DNA of 64,000 nucleotides, taken from positions 933,584 to 997,583 of the forward strand of contig NZ_CP129002.1 in the NCBI RefSeq assembly GCF_030406085.1. Reading direction: 5' to 3'. This DNA comes from Bartonella sp. TP. Its GTDB lineage: Bacteria; Pseudomonadota; Alphaproteobacteria; Rhizobiales; Rhizobiaceae. This document shows, one piece after another, positions 44,398 through 54,060 of the stretch (the stretch's first letter is position 1; each line of letters starts with the position of its first letter). The notes under the pieces were generated by a model. It had not been told where the DNA came from and did no database searches. It saw only the letters and a list, made by a program, of their open reading frames with translations. The position numbers and the translations under genes are program-made.

Positions 44398-47052
44398 ATG
44401 AAAACCGTAAATAATATAAGAGATAGCTTTTTTGGTTTTTTTCAACAAAATGGGCATAAGATTGTGCCTTCTAGCTCATTGGTTCCAGACAATGATGCTA
44501 CTCTTATGTTTACCAATGCTGGTATGGTGCAGTTTAAAAATGTTTTTACTGGGTTAGAAAAACGCAATTATACAAAAGCCGTTACAGCGCAAAAATGTGT
44601 GCGTGCTGGAGGCAAACATAATGATTTAGATAATGTAGGTTATACAGCTCGGCATCATACTTTTTTTGAGATGCTGGGCAATTTTTCTTTTGGTGATTAT
44701 TTTAAGGAAGAAGCTATAGTTTATGCCTGGGAGTTTTTAACGCAGGTTTTAGCCTTACCTAATGATAAGCTTCTTGTTACTGTTTATCATGACGATCTTG
44801 AAGCCAAAGCTTTATGGAAAAAGGTTGCCGGGTTTGCGGATGAAAAAATTATTTCTATAAAAACAAGTGATAATTTTTGGTCTATGGGTGATACAGGTCC
44901 GTGCGGACCGTGCTCAGAAATTTTTTATGACCATGGAGCACACATACGGGGTGGTCCACCTGGGAGCCCGGATGAAGATGGAGACCGTTTTGTTGAGATA
45001 TGGAATTTGGTTTTTATGCAATATGACCAAATATCTGTTGAACAAAGAGTGTCTTTGCCAAAACCATCTATTGATACTGGAGCAGGAATTGAGCGGTTAG
45101 CGGCTGTTTTACAGGGCGTTTGCAATAATTATGATATTGATCTTTTTAAAAATTTGATAAGTGCGGTAGAGGACGTTTCTTCTATTAAGGCGATTGGAAA
45201 AAAAGCTGTTAGCCATAGGGTAATCGCGGATCATTTGCGGGCGATGGCGTTTTTGATTGCAGACGGAGTTTCGCCAAGCAATGAAGGGAGAGGCTATGTT
45301 TTGCGACGAATTATGCGCCGCGCTATGCGTCATGCTCACTTATTGGGGGCAAAGGAGCCCATGATTTGGCAGTTAGTTCCAGTCCTTGTGCAAGAAATGG
45401 GAGCGGCTTATACGCAGTTATCCATAGAGGAAAAAATAATACAAGAAACAATTAAGGATGAAGAAGAGCGATTTGGTAAAACGTTGCATCGTGGCTTAGA
45501 ACTTTTGTCTCAAGAGATTTCTCTACTCAGTGCTGATCAAAAATTAAGTGGTGAAACAGCATTTAAATTATATGATACATATGGCTTTCCTTTAGATTTG
45601 ACAATTGATATTTTAAGAGGCTCTAATCATCAATTAGAGCAAGCTAGCTTTGATAAAGCCATGCAAGAGCAACAAGCGCGAGCACGTGCTAATTGGGCTG
45701 GGTCGGGTGATATAGCTACCGATGCTATTTGGTTTAGCTTAAAAAATGAAATGGGTGACAGTAATTTTGTAGGTTATGAACAGGTCCAAAGTGAGGTGCA
45801 AATAAAAGCTATAGTAAAAGACATGGCTACTTTCTCAACTATTAAAGAAGGAGAGGTATGCTTTTTACTTTTAGATAAAACCCCTTTTTATGCAGAGTCT
45901 GGTGGTCAAATTGGAGATCGTGGCATTATTCAGGGGCGAGATTTTACTATAGAGATCTTAGACGTGCAAAAAAAATTAAATACTCTTTATGTTCATAAGG
46001 CAAAGGTAAAAAAAGGTGTAGTGAAAATAGGTGCTTTTGGTCAAGCCATAGTTGACAGAGCTTTACGAAAATTAATTAGCGCAAATCATTCAGCTACACA
46101 CCTGCTGCATAAAGCGTTGCGACAAAGATTGGGCAATACAGTTACCCAAAAAGGTTCTAATGTTATGTGGGACCGCTTGCGGTTTGATTTTGCTTATAAT
46201 AAAGCCCTTACAATGCAAGATTTGGCGATAATTGAGTTAGAGGTAAACCAGCAAATTATATTAAATAATCCTGTATTAATTTCTTTAATGTCTAAGGGTG
46301 AAGCTGTTGAAGCTGGAGCTATGGCTTTGTTTGGAGAAAAATATGGTGACCTAGTGCGATTAGTTTCAATGGGTTCACACGATATGGAAAATAAATTTTG
46401 GTCTATGGAGTTGTGTGGTGGGACGCACGTCAAGTTTACAGGAGACATTGGGGTTTTTAAGATTATTGCTCAAAGTTCCGTGTCGTCAGGTATACGCCGT
46501 ATCGAAGCTGTTACTGGGCTGCAAGCGCTTAGTTATATAAATGAACGCCTGCAGCAATTGGATAACACAGCGAAGCTTTTAAAAACTACAATGCTTTCGG
46601 TTGTACCACGTGTAGAAAATTTATTAGATGAAGGCAAAAATTTGAAAAAACAAGTTGCTATAGCTACTGCTTTGCAAATCACTGATGGAGTAAATACAAG
46701 TCATATAGAGCAAATTGGTAATATAGAAATTCTTTTTGATATTTTGCAGAATATAGCAACCCGCGAGCTAAAGCCACTAGTTGATAAAGCAAGAAAAATT
46801 GTAAAAACTGGTATTATTGCTTTTATTACAGTGGATGAAGAAAATAAGGCCAGTGCTATTGTAGGTATTAGTAAAGATTTATTGGATTCTTATAATGCTG
46901 TAGATTTGGTTAAAATCTTAGCAAAAGAGCTCGGTGGTAAAAGTGGTGGTGGTCGCAAGGACTTAGCACAGGCAGGGGGGCATTTAGGTCAAAATGCGCA
47001 GCAAGCTTTGCATAGTCTAAAAGAATATTTACGAGTATCTTTAGACGTATAG
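44398..47052 (+). CDS. alaS: Alanyl-tRNA synthetase
   Basis: An 884-residue class II synthetase with its editing and C-Ala domains. RDSFFGFFQQNGHKIVPSSSLVP at the start, TNAGMVQFKNVFTG (motif 1), the class II core GPCGPCSEIFYD, the editing zinc site NHSATHLLHKAL plus ELCGGTHVKFTGDIG, and the C-terminal GGKSGGGRKDLAQAGG. Translation is probably coupled to recA (3-base gap). It ends 11 bases from the convergent ndvA gene. Confidence 0.99.
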   Translation: MKTVNNIRDSFFGFFQQNGHKIVPSSSLVPDNDATLMFTNAGMVQFKNVFTGLEKRNYTKAVTAQKCVRAGGKHNDLDNVGYTARHHTFFEMLGNFSFGDYFKEEAIVYAWEFLTQVLALPNDKLLVTVYHDDLEAKALWKKVAGFADEKIISIKTSDNFWSMGDTGPCGPCSEIFYDHGAHIRGGPPGSPDEDGDRFVEIWNLVFMQYDQISVEQRVSLPKPSIDTGAGIERLAAVLQGVCNNYDIDLFKNLISAVEDVSSIKAIGKKAVSHRVIADHLRAMAFLIADGVSPSNEGRGYVLRRIMRRAMRHAHLLGAKEPMIWQLVPVLVQEMGAAYTQLSIEEKIIQETIKDEEERFGKTLHRGLELLSQEISLLSADQKLSGETAFKLYDTYGFPLDLTIDILRGSNHQLEQASFDKAMQEQQARARANWAGSGDIATDAIWFSLKNEMGDSNFVGYEQVQSEVQIKAIVKDMATFSTIKEGEVCFLLLDKTPFYAESGGQIGDRGIIQGRDFTIEILDVQKKLNTLYVHKAKVKKGVVKIGAFGQAIVDRALRKLISANHSATHLLHKALRQRLGNTVTQKGSNVMWDRLRFDFAYNKALTMQDLAIIELEVNQQIILNNPVLISLMSKGEAVEAGAMALFGEKYGDLVRLVSMGSHDMENKFWSMELCGGTHVKFTGDIGVFKIIAQSSVSSGIRRIEAVTGLQALSYINERLQQLDNTAKLLKTTMLSVVPRVENLLDEGKNLKKQVAIATALQITDGVNTSHIEQIGNIEILFDILQNIATRELKPLVDKARKIVKTGIIAFITVDEENKASAIVGISKDLLDSYNAVDLVKILAKELGGKSGGGRKDLAQAGGHLGQNAQQALHSLKEYLRVSLDV

Positions 47053-47063
47053 AGTTTGAAAAT

Positions 47064-48839
47064 TTAGGATACCCGTTCCAACGGCCTTTTGTTGGGTTCT
47101 GTACTGTCTATGGTAATTTCTGCGGCTTTGAGTAATTGCGCAAAACGACCTTTTTTTTCCGCTAACTCATTAAAGCTCCCTGATTCTATGATTCGTCCTT
47201 TTTCAATAAAAAATACGACATCGGCATTTTTTATAGTAGATAATCTATGAGCTATTATTATCGTAGTTCGATATTTACTTACCAGGTTAATAGCGTTTTT
47301 TACTCTATTTTCAGTTTCCATATCTAGTGCACTTGTTGCCTCGTCTAGAATTAAGATAGGTGCATTTTTTAATATAGCGCGAGCTATCGAAAGGCGTTGT
47401 CTTTCGCCGCCAGATAGTTGAGAGCCTTGTTCTCCAACCTTTGTGTTATACCCATATGTTTTGTTGCTTATAAACTCATGGGCACTTGCTTTTGCTGCCG
47501 CGTCAATTATTTCAGCATAGGAAGCGGTTTCACAGCCAATTTTTATATTATCTTTTATACTGCGGTTGAATAGTCCTGCTTCTTGAAACACCGTGGATAA
47601 ATTGTTACGTAAAGAATCATTTTCTACGTCTTGTATATCTTGGTTATCTATCATAATTTTACCTTTGTCAGGTTGATAGATCTTTTGCAGTAAATTTATT
47701 ATTGTAGTTTTTCCTGCGCCTGTAGGCCCTACGATGGCAGCTGTTTGGCCTGCCTCTATCTCAAACGAGATGTCAAAAACACCTTGATTAGATTCTTTGT
47801 GCTGAAAAGTGACATTATTAAATGTAATTTTGCCGCTGATATTACCCAATTTATTTTCTCCGCCTTTTGGATTAAAGGCGTTTGTTTCTTTTTCTATTTC
47901 AAAAAAACGATTCAATGGTTCTCTTGCAGCAATTGTAAGATTTATAAAAGCGCTGATTTGATCAAGTCTACTAATCATTAATTGTGCAAAGCCAACAAAA
48001 GCGACAACTTTTCCAACATTCATTTGCCCCTTGAGCACTAAAACTGCACCTAAAAATAAGACTACAACCATAGAAAGAGTTGAAGCCATGCGGTTCAGTC
48101 CGCTGGCAAGAGCCCACCAATTTAATACTGGAAATTGTGCTGCTAGTAAACTGTCAGCTTGCTGTACAAGGGTGTCGCTTTCGGCCTTAATACGATTGTA
48201 GCTTTGGACTACTTTTATATTTGTTATAACATCGCAAATATGGGAAAAAACGTTGTGATGATTTTTTTCTACTGCCTGCTGTCCGCTTTTTGTTTTTCGC
48301 ATTATTAAGCGAGCAACCATTAGGTAAATAAAAGCTAAAACAGCCAATATACTGGAAAGGCGAAGGTCCATGGCCATAGCTGTGGGAATTAATATAAGTA
48401 AGGCCACAGCTGTAGATAAATGTTGACGCATAAAATCTAACCAAATGCTAGACATAGAGTCGCAAGCGCGGAGCATAATATGTAAGCAATTGGATGAACC
48501 TTTTTTTTGATGCCAGTCTATAGGCATGCTGATAATTTTAGTAAAGCTATTTACTAATAAGTCTATGCGGCATTTATGTGCTAGTCTGTCCGCGCTTCTT
48601 GCTACTAGTACATATGCTATAATATTAAATATGCCAAAGCCCATCCATAGGCCTATATTTGTAAACAAATCTTGTTTATCCGCGTTAGCAGAGATGCCGT
48701 AAATAACATGGCCAAATAATATAGGTTCAGCGATAGTAATAAGAGCTAGCACTATGTTTGCCATGCAGATTAATATTGCAGCTTTTTTCTCAGCGCCAAG
48801 ATAAGACAACACTTTGAAATAGATTTTTAAAAGCTCCAT
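47064..48839 (-). CDS. ndvA: Cyclic beta-1,2-glucan exporter NdvA-type ABC transporter
   Basis: A 591-residue half-transporter: six membrane helices in residues about 20-310 and an ATPase domain with Walker A GPTGAGKTT at 371-379, signature LSGGE at 475-479, Walker B LILDEATSALD near 497 and H-loop AHR near 531. The N-terminal YLGAEKKAAILICMANIVLA and the stretch PVLNWWALASGLNRMASTLSM match rhizobial NdvA, which exports cyclic beta-1,2-glucan to the periplasm. The glucan synthase NdvB is not in this window, so the substrate is inferred from similarity only. Confidence 0.8.
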   Translation of the reverse strand: MELLKIYFKVLSYLGAEKKAAILICMANIVLALITIAEPILFGHVIYGISANADKQDLFTNIGLWMGFGIFNIIAYVLVARSADRLAHKCRIDLLVNSFTKIISMPIDWHQKKGSSNCLHIMLRACDSMSSIWLDFMRQHLSTAVALLILIPTAMAMDLRLSSILAVLAFIYLMVARLIMRKTKSGQQAVEKNHHNVFSHICDVITNIKVVQSYNRIKAESDTLVQQADSLLAAQFPVLNWWALASGLNRMASTLSMVVVLFLGAVLVLKGQMNVGKVVAFVGFAQLMISRLDQISAFINLTIAAREPLNRFFEIEKETNAFNPKGGENKLGNISGKITFNNVTFQHKESNQGVFDISFEIEAGQTAAIVGPTGAGKTTIINLLQKIYQPDKGKIMIDNQDIQDVENDSLRNNLSTVFQEAGLFNRSIKDNIKIGCETASYAEIIDAAAKASAHEFISNKTYGYNTKVGEQGSQLSGGERQRLSIARAILKNAPILILDEATSALDMETENRVKNAINLVSKYRTTIIIAHRLSTIKNADVVFFIEKGRIIESGSFNELAEKKGRFAQLLKAAEITIDSTEPNKRPLERVS

Positions 48840-48901
48840 ATATAGCGCCCCTGAAAGTATTATGCTACCAATTTATCATAGTATTATGTTATATAGAAGT
48901 T

Positions 48902-49873
48902 ATGACTATAATAAAAAATGTAAATATTGTATCGCAAGAAGAGCAAACAATGCGCCTTGACAGATGGTTTAAGATACACCATCCGCAATTAAGTTATGTT
49001 ATGTTGCAAAAATTATTACGCAGTGGGCAGATAAGATTAGATGGTAAACGAGCAAAAGCAAATGTTAATTTAACAATTGGTCAAGAAATACGTGTGCCGC
49101 CCAATTTAATGCAAAACTTATTAGAATCACCTAAAATTTTAACTCTCAGCAAGGAGCAGGAGGCGCTGCGTAAAATGACCTTGTATGAGGATGAAAAATT
49201 GTTGGTATTAAATAAGCCATATGGTCTGGCTGTTCAAGGCGGCTCTGGTATAGAGCGGCATGTGGATTCTATGCTAGAAGCTTTGCGCAATAAAAAAGGT
49301 GAAAAGCCGCGGTTAGTACATAGGTTGGACAAAGATACGTCTGGTGTTTTGGTTGTGGCAAAAACGCGAAGTGCGGCAAGTTTTTTGGCAGCTGCTTTTA
49401 GAGGTCGTGAGGCAAAAAAAATCTATTGGAGTCTAGTTCGTGGTACACCGAAACCGCATGAAGGCAAGATTTCTACTTGGCTAGTTAAAGAGGCTACCGA
49501 GCATGGCGATAAGGTGCGAGTTTGTAAACATGGCCAAGTTGGAGCAGATCATGCTGTGTCGTATTACAAATTATTAGAAACGGCCGGGCAAAATTTAAGT
49601 TGGCTGGAAATGCAGCCATTTACTGGTCGTACGCATCAGCTGCGTGTACATGCAGCGTTTATTAATCATCCAATTATAGGGGACCCTAAATATTTCTGTG
49701 CTGATACTAATTGGTGTTTTCCTGGTGGAATTCAAAATCGGTTACACTTACATGCTAGGCGTTTAATTATGCCACATCCTAGTGGCGGAAAATTAGATGT
49801 AACAGCGGATTTACCTGCGCATATGGTACAAAGTTTTAATCTTTTAGGTTTTGATAAGACGGCTTTTGCATAA
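48902..49873 (+). CDS. rluC: RluC/RluD-type 23S rRNA pseudouridine synthase
   Basis: A 323-residue RluA-family enzyme. An S4 RNA-binding domain spans residues about 17-75 (MRLDRWFKIHHPQLSYVMLQKLLRSGQI-type sequence) and the catalytic domain has LVHRLDKDTSGVLVVAKT, with the nucleophilic Asp in RLDKDTSG, and PFTGRTHQLRVHAA. RluC normally modifies 23S positions 955, 2504 and 2580; the target here is inferred. A second ATG at 48950, after AAGAAGAG, is an alternative start. The ATP12 gene follows at 49876. Confidence 0.9.
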   Translation: MTIIKNVNIVSQEEQTMRLDRWFKIHHPQLSYVMLQKLLRSGQIRLDGKRAKANVNLTIGQEIRVPPNLMQNLLESPKILTLSKEQEALRKMTLYEDEKLLVLNKPYGLAVQGGSGIERHVDSMLEALRNKKGEKPRLVHRLDKDTSGVLVVAKTRSAASFLAAAFRGREAKKIYWSLVRGTPKPHEGKISTWLVKEATEHGDKVRVCKHGQVGADHAVSYYKLLETAGQNLSWLEMQPFTGRTHQLRVHAAFINHPIIGDPKYFCADTNWCFPGGIQNRLHLHARRLIMPHPSGGKLDVTADLPAHMVQSFNLLGFDKTAFA

Positions 49874-49875
49874 TT

Positions 49876-50568
49876 ATGAAGCGTTTTTATAAACTAGCAA
49901 AAGTAGATTTTAAAGATAAAGGCTATGCTGTTTTGCTAGATAATAAAATTGTAAAAACGCCTGCAGGTAATCAGCTTTTACTACCTTCTTTTCAGGTTGC
50001 GCAATTTATTGCAAAAGAATTTATGGCGCAAAATGATGTAATAATGCCTTCCTCTATGCCAGTAACACGTATTGCAAATACCGTGTTGGACGGTATAGTG
50101 AGTGACCCACAAGCAATTATAGAAGATATTTTGCGTATGGCAGCGCATGATTTATTATTTTATAGGGTTCAAGAGCCGCAGGCCTTGGCGAAACTCCAAG
50201 GAGAATGTTGGGATAACTTGTTAGATAAAATTTATGAATTAACTGGTGCGCATTTTAATCTTACCTATGAGCTTACACATATAGTGCAGCCTAGCGAATC
50301 AATAAAACTACTTGGGATGTTTCTTCGGCGTTTTAATACACCGTTTGCCCTTGGTGCGTTGCATGTTATGTCGAGTTTAATGAGTTCTGCGTTAATAGCT
50401 TTATTAATTTCTGCAAAGGAGTTATCATTGCATCAAGCATGGGAAGCCGCCAATATTGAGCAGAATTGGTGTATAGAATCTTGGGGTAGCGACGATGAAA
50501 TTGTAAAAGCTAGATTGCAGGATTTTGAGCAAGTTAAGGCGGCCTATGACTTATTTCATGCGCTTTAA
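49876..50568 (+). CDS. ATP12-family F1-ATPase assembly chaperone
   Basis: A 230-residue protein of the ATP12 family, which in mitochondria and alphaproteobacteria protects the F1 alpha subunit during ATP synthase assembly. Family signatures are [27 protein letters not shown] (shown in part), LPVTR-like [25 protein letters not shown] and the C-terminal [21 protein letters not shown]. Two bases separate it from rluC. Its last 18 bases overlap the uvrA 3' end. Confidence 0.92.
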   Translation: MKRFYKLAKVDFKDKGYAVLLDNKIVKTPAGNQLLLPSFQVAQFIAKEFMAQNDVIMPSSMPVTRIANTVLDGIVSDPQAIIEDILRMAAHDLLFYRVQEPQALAKLQGECWDNLLDKIYELTGAHFNLTYELTHIVQPSESIKLLGMFLRRFNTPFALGALHVMSSLMSSALIALLISAKELSLHQAWEAANIEQNWCIESWGSDDEIVKARLQDFEQVKAAYDLFHAL

Positions 50569-53418
50569 AATAGGGTTTAAAAATTTTCCGGTATATGATT
50601 CTTCTATTTTTACAATATCTTCTGGTTGACCAACCGCTATTATTTTACCGCCTCCGTCACCACCTTCTGGTCCAAAATCTATTACCCAGTCTGCTGTTTT
50701 GATTACTTCTAAATTATGCTCTATAACAACTACGCTATTACCTTTATCTACAAGATCTTGTAGTATGTCTAATAATTTTGCAATATCGTGAAAATGCAGT
50801 CCAGTTGTAGGTTCGTCTAATATGTATAATGTATTGCCTGTTGCCTTGCGGGAGAGCTCTTTGGCTAGCTTTACCCTTTGTGCTTCACCACCAGATAGAG
50901 TTGTTGCCTGCTGCCCAATTTTTACGTAGCCCAGTCCGACTTTTTGTAAAGTTAATAATTTATTATGTATGCTAGGCACAGCGGAAAAAAATTCTACTCC
51001 TTCTTCTATTGTCATATCCAAAATATCGGAGATGGATTTATCCCTGTATGTTACCTGCAGGGTTTCTCGGTTATAGCGTTTGCCAGCGCAAACATCGCAA
51101 GTAACGTAAATATCTGGTAAAAAATGCATTTCTATTTTAGTAACGCCATCGCCCTGGCAGGCCTCACACCTTCCTCCTTTGACATTAAAAGAAAATCTAC
51201 CTGGGCCATAGCCTCGTGCTTTTGCCTCCGGCAAATTCGCAAACCAGTCGCGTATATAGGTGAATAAGCCTATATACGTAGCTGGATTAGATCGTGGTGT
51301 CCTGCCTATAGGCGCTTGGTCTATATCTATTACTTTGTCGATGTGTTCTAAGCCTGTCAGTTTATTATATGGGGCAGGTTGAGTACGCGCGCCCATAATT
51401 TCCTTGGATGCTGCTTTGAATAAGGTCTGTAACAATAGCGTAGACTTTCCTCCCCCGGAAACACCAGTGATGCAGGTAAATAAGCCAAGCGGTATGGTAG
51501 CTGTAACATTTTTTAAATTATTACCGGTTGCACCGGTAATTTGCAATACACGCTTTTTATTAATTTTTCGACGCTGTAAAGGCATTTTTATAGATAATTT
51601 GCCGCTTAAATATTGACCTGTTAACGAATTTGGATTTTGCATGATTTCTTGTGGGGTGCCTTTGGCTACTATCTTTCCGCCATGTACGCCAGCAGCAGGA
51701 CCAATATCGATAATATAATCGCTAGAGAGCATTGCATCCTCGTCATGTTCAACAACTATAACGCTATTGCCTAAATCTCTGAGGTTGCGTAGAGTTTCAA
51801 GCAAGCGGTAGTTATCACGTTGATGTAAGCCTATGGAGGGTTCGTCTAAGATATATAATACGCCAGTAAGTCCCGAGCCAATTTGAGATGCTAATCTAAT
51901 ACGTTGGCTTTCTCCGCCCGATAATGTACCAGAATTGCGTGAAAGCGTTAGGTAGCTTAAGCCAACATTATTTAGAAAATTCAATCTTTCAATAATTTCT
52001 TTTAAAATTGGAGTAGCAATTGTGTTTTCTTTTTCTTCTAATTTTTTTGGTAATGATGTAAACCAATCGCTGGCTTTACTTATAGACATTTTGCTAATTT
52101 CACCGATATGGTTGCCTTCAATTTTTATAGCAAGTGATTCTGGTTTTAACCTATAGCCATGGCAATCCTCGCAAGCTAATTCAGTCATATATTTTTCTAT
52201 GTCTTCGCGTACAAGGTTAGAGCTGGTTTCTTTCCAGCGTCTTAGCATATTTGGCAGTAGCCCTTTATAGCTTGCTAGATCTTTCTTTAAGTCCGCTGGA
52301 ATGTCGTTGGCATGTAAAAAGATATTACGTGCTTCAACAGGAACTTCACGCCATTTAGTTTTAGTAGTAAATTGATAATAGCGAGCTAACTTGGTCATTA
52401 TTTTTTCATAATAGTCAAATTGGGAGTTTTGTAACGGTACTATAGCGCCTTTATTTAGTGGCAAATCCATATCTGGTACTATTAGCTCTTCTGTTAGGGT
52501 TTTGGTAAAGCCAAGACCATTGCAATTTGGGCAAGCGCCATACGGGTTGTTAAAGGAAAAGATACGAGGTTCTATTTCGCTAATGGTAAAGCCAGAAACG
52601 GGGCATGCGAATTTTTCTGAAAATAATATGCGTTCGTGAGTATCATTTTTATTTTTCTGTACGCCAGTTGTATTGTTTGCTTTTTTGTCGGCTAACTCCG
52701 CTATTGCTAATCCGCCAGAAAGCTTTAAGCATGTTTCTAAACTATCGGCCATCCTTGCTGCTAAATCTGGGCGTAGGGCTATACGGTCAACTACTACATC
52801 TATATAATGCTTGTATTTTTTATCGATGTTAGGCAAGTCTGAGATTTCATAAAATTCTCCATCTAATTTTACGCGTTGAAATCCTTGTTTTTGTAGCTCG
52901 GCTAGTTCCTTTTTATATTCGCCTTTTCTCCCTTGTATTAATGGTGCTAGTAGATATAAGCGTGTACCATTTTCTAACTTTAATAATCGATCGACCATTT
53001 GGCTTATGGTTTGGCTTTTTATTGGCAGGCCAGTCGCTGGTGAGTATGGCACGCCTATACGCGCAAAAAGCAGCCGCATATAGTCATAAATTTCTGTTAT
53101 GGTGCCAACAGTTGAGCGGGGATTTTTGCTAGTAGTTTTTTGCTCAATAGAGATGGCTGGAGATAAACCATCTAACCTGTCATAATCTGGTTTTTGCATC
53201 ATTTCTAAAAATTGTCTAGCATAGGCAGAGAGGCTTTCAACATATCTTCGTTGCCCTTCAGCGTAGATAGTATCAAAAGCTAAGCTAGATTTGCCAGATC
53301 CGGAAAGCCCAGTGATTATCACTAGTTTATTACGCGGTATGTCTATATCTATATTTTTTAGATTATGTTCGCGTGCGCCGCGTAGGCAGATGAAGTCTTG
53401 CTTTGTCATAATAACCAT
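50551..53418 (-). CDS. uvrA: Excinuclease ABC subunit A
   Basis: A 955-residue ABC-type ATPase that finds damage in nucleotide excision repair. Two ATPase modules are visible: [22 protein letters not shown] near the N-terminus and [15 protein letters not shown] in the second half, each with its LSGGE signature ([26 protein letters not shown]). Zinc-binding cysteines lie in CPNCNGLGF and [20 protein letters not shown] 53418 is used; an alternative ATG is three codons later. It diverges from ssb, an arrangement common in bacteria. Confidence 0.99.
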   Translation of the reverse strand: MVIMTKQDFICLRGAREHNLKNIDIDIPRNKLVIITGLSGSGKSSLAFDTIYAEGQRRYVESLSAYARQFLEMMQKPDYDRLDGLSPAISIEQKTTSKNPRSTVGTITEIYDYMRLLFARIGVPYSPATGLPIKSQTISQMVDRLLKLENGTRLYLLAPLIQGRKGEYKKELAELQKQGFQRVKLDGEFYEISDLPNIDKKYKHYIDVVVDRIALRPDLAARMADSLETCLKLSGGLAIAELADKKANNTTGVQKNKNDTHERILFSEKFACPVSGFTISEIEPRIFSFNNPYGACPNCNGLGFTKTLTEELIVPDMDLPLNKGAIVPLQNSQFDYYEKIMTKLARYYQFTTKTKWREVPVEARNIFLHANDIPADLKKDLASYKGLLPNMLRRWKETSSNLVREDIEKYMTELACEDCHGYRLKPESLAIKIEGNHIGEISKMSISKASDWFTSLPKKLEEKENTIATPILKEIIERLNFLNNVGLSYLTLSRNSGTLSGGESQRIRLASQIGSGLTGVLYILDEPSIGLHQRDNYRLLETLRNLRDLGNSVIVVEHDEDAMLSSDYIIDIGPAAGVHGGKIVAKGTPQEIMQNPNSLTGQYLSGKLSIKMPLQRRKINKKRVLQITGATGNNLKNVTATIPLGLFTCITGVSGGGKSTLLLQTLFKAASKEIMGARTQPAPYNKLTGLEHIDKVIDIDQAPIGRTPRSNPATYIGLFTYIRDWFANLPEAKARGYGPGRFSFNVKGGRCEACQGDGVTKIEMHFLPDIYVTCDVCAGKRYNRETLQVTYRDKSISDILDMTIEEGVEFFSAVPSIHNKLLTLQKVGLGYVKIGQQATTLSGGEAQRVKLAKELSRKATGNTLYILDEPTTGLHFHDIAKLLDILQDLVDKGNSVVVIEHNLEVIKTADWVIDFGPEGGDGGGKIIAVGQPEDIVKIEESYTGKFLNPILKRMK

Positions 53419-53514
53419 AATTTAAGTAAATGCTAATTTTGAGCTGAGTATATATTATATATGGCATGTTTTAAATGCGCCCGCATATTTTTTCTTAATA
53501 ATTTATTAATATCA

Positions 53515-53543
53515 TTGAAGATAAAGAAGTTTATGGCTATAAT
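53515..53543 (+). promoter_or_regulatory. Promoter of ssb
   Basis: TTGAAG, 17-base spacer and perfect TATAAT. The predicted start near 53550 is about 26 bases before the ssb ATG. No SOS box of the GTTC-N7-GTTC type is visible in the uvrA-ssb gap. Confidence 0.7.
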
Positions 53544-53575
53544 CACGCCAGAAATGTTATTTTGGAGTTTTATGA

Positions 53576-54034
53576 ATGGCTGGTAGTGTTAATAAAGTTA
53601 TTTTAGTAGGCAATGTAGGCAATGTGCCAGAGGTACGCCGCACTAACTCTGGGGATCCTGTGGTGAGCTTGCGTATTGCTACCTCGGAAGCTTGGCGCGA
53701 TCGCAATAGTGGTGAGCGCAAAGAAAGAACGGAATGGCATAATGTAGTGATTTTTAATGAAAATATTGCTAAGGTGGTTGAGCAGTATGTTAAAAAAGGC
53801 AATAAAATTTATGTAGAAGGTCAATTGCAGACGCGAAAATGGCAAGATAAGGATGGTAATGATAGATATACCACAGAAATTGTGTTGCAAAAATATCGTG
53901 GGGATTTGCATATGCTAGATGCCAAGACAGAGGGGCGTGGAATGACTAGTGATTATGAAACTTCTAATTCACCTACTTCAGAACAAAACAGCTCCCATTA
54001 CCCCTCGGGATTAGAAGATGACATTCCATTTTAA
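53576..54034 (+). CDS. ssb: Single-stranded DNA-binding protein
   Basis: A 152-residue SSB. OB fold in residues 1 to about 110 (GSVNKVILVGNVGNVPEVRR, TEWHNVVIFNENIAKVVEQY, YVEGQLQTRKW), a polar linker, and the acidic tip DDIPF that recruits repair partners. Followed by gyrA after 26 bases. Confidence 0.99.
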   Translation: MAGSVNKVILVGNVGNVPEVRRTNSGDPVVSLRIATSEAWRDRNSGERKERTEWHNVVIFNENIAKVVEQYVKKGNKIYVEGQLQTRKWQDKDGNDRYTTEIVLQKYRGDLHMLDAKTEGRGMTSDYETSNSPTSEQNSSHYPSGLEDDIPF

Positions 54035-54060
54035 CCGATTTTGAAAGAGTTATTGCTTAA

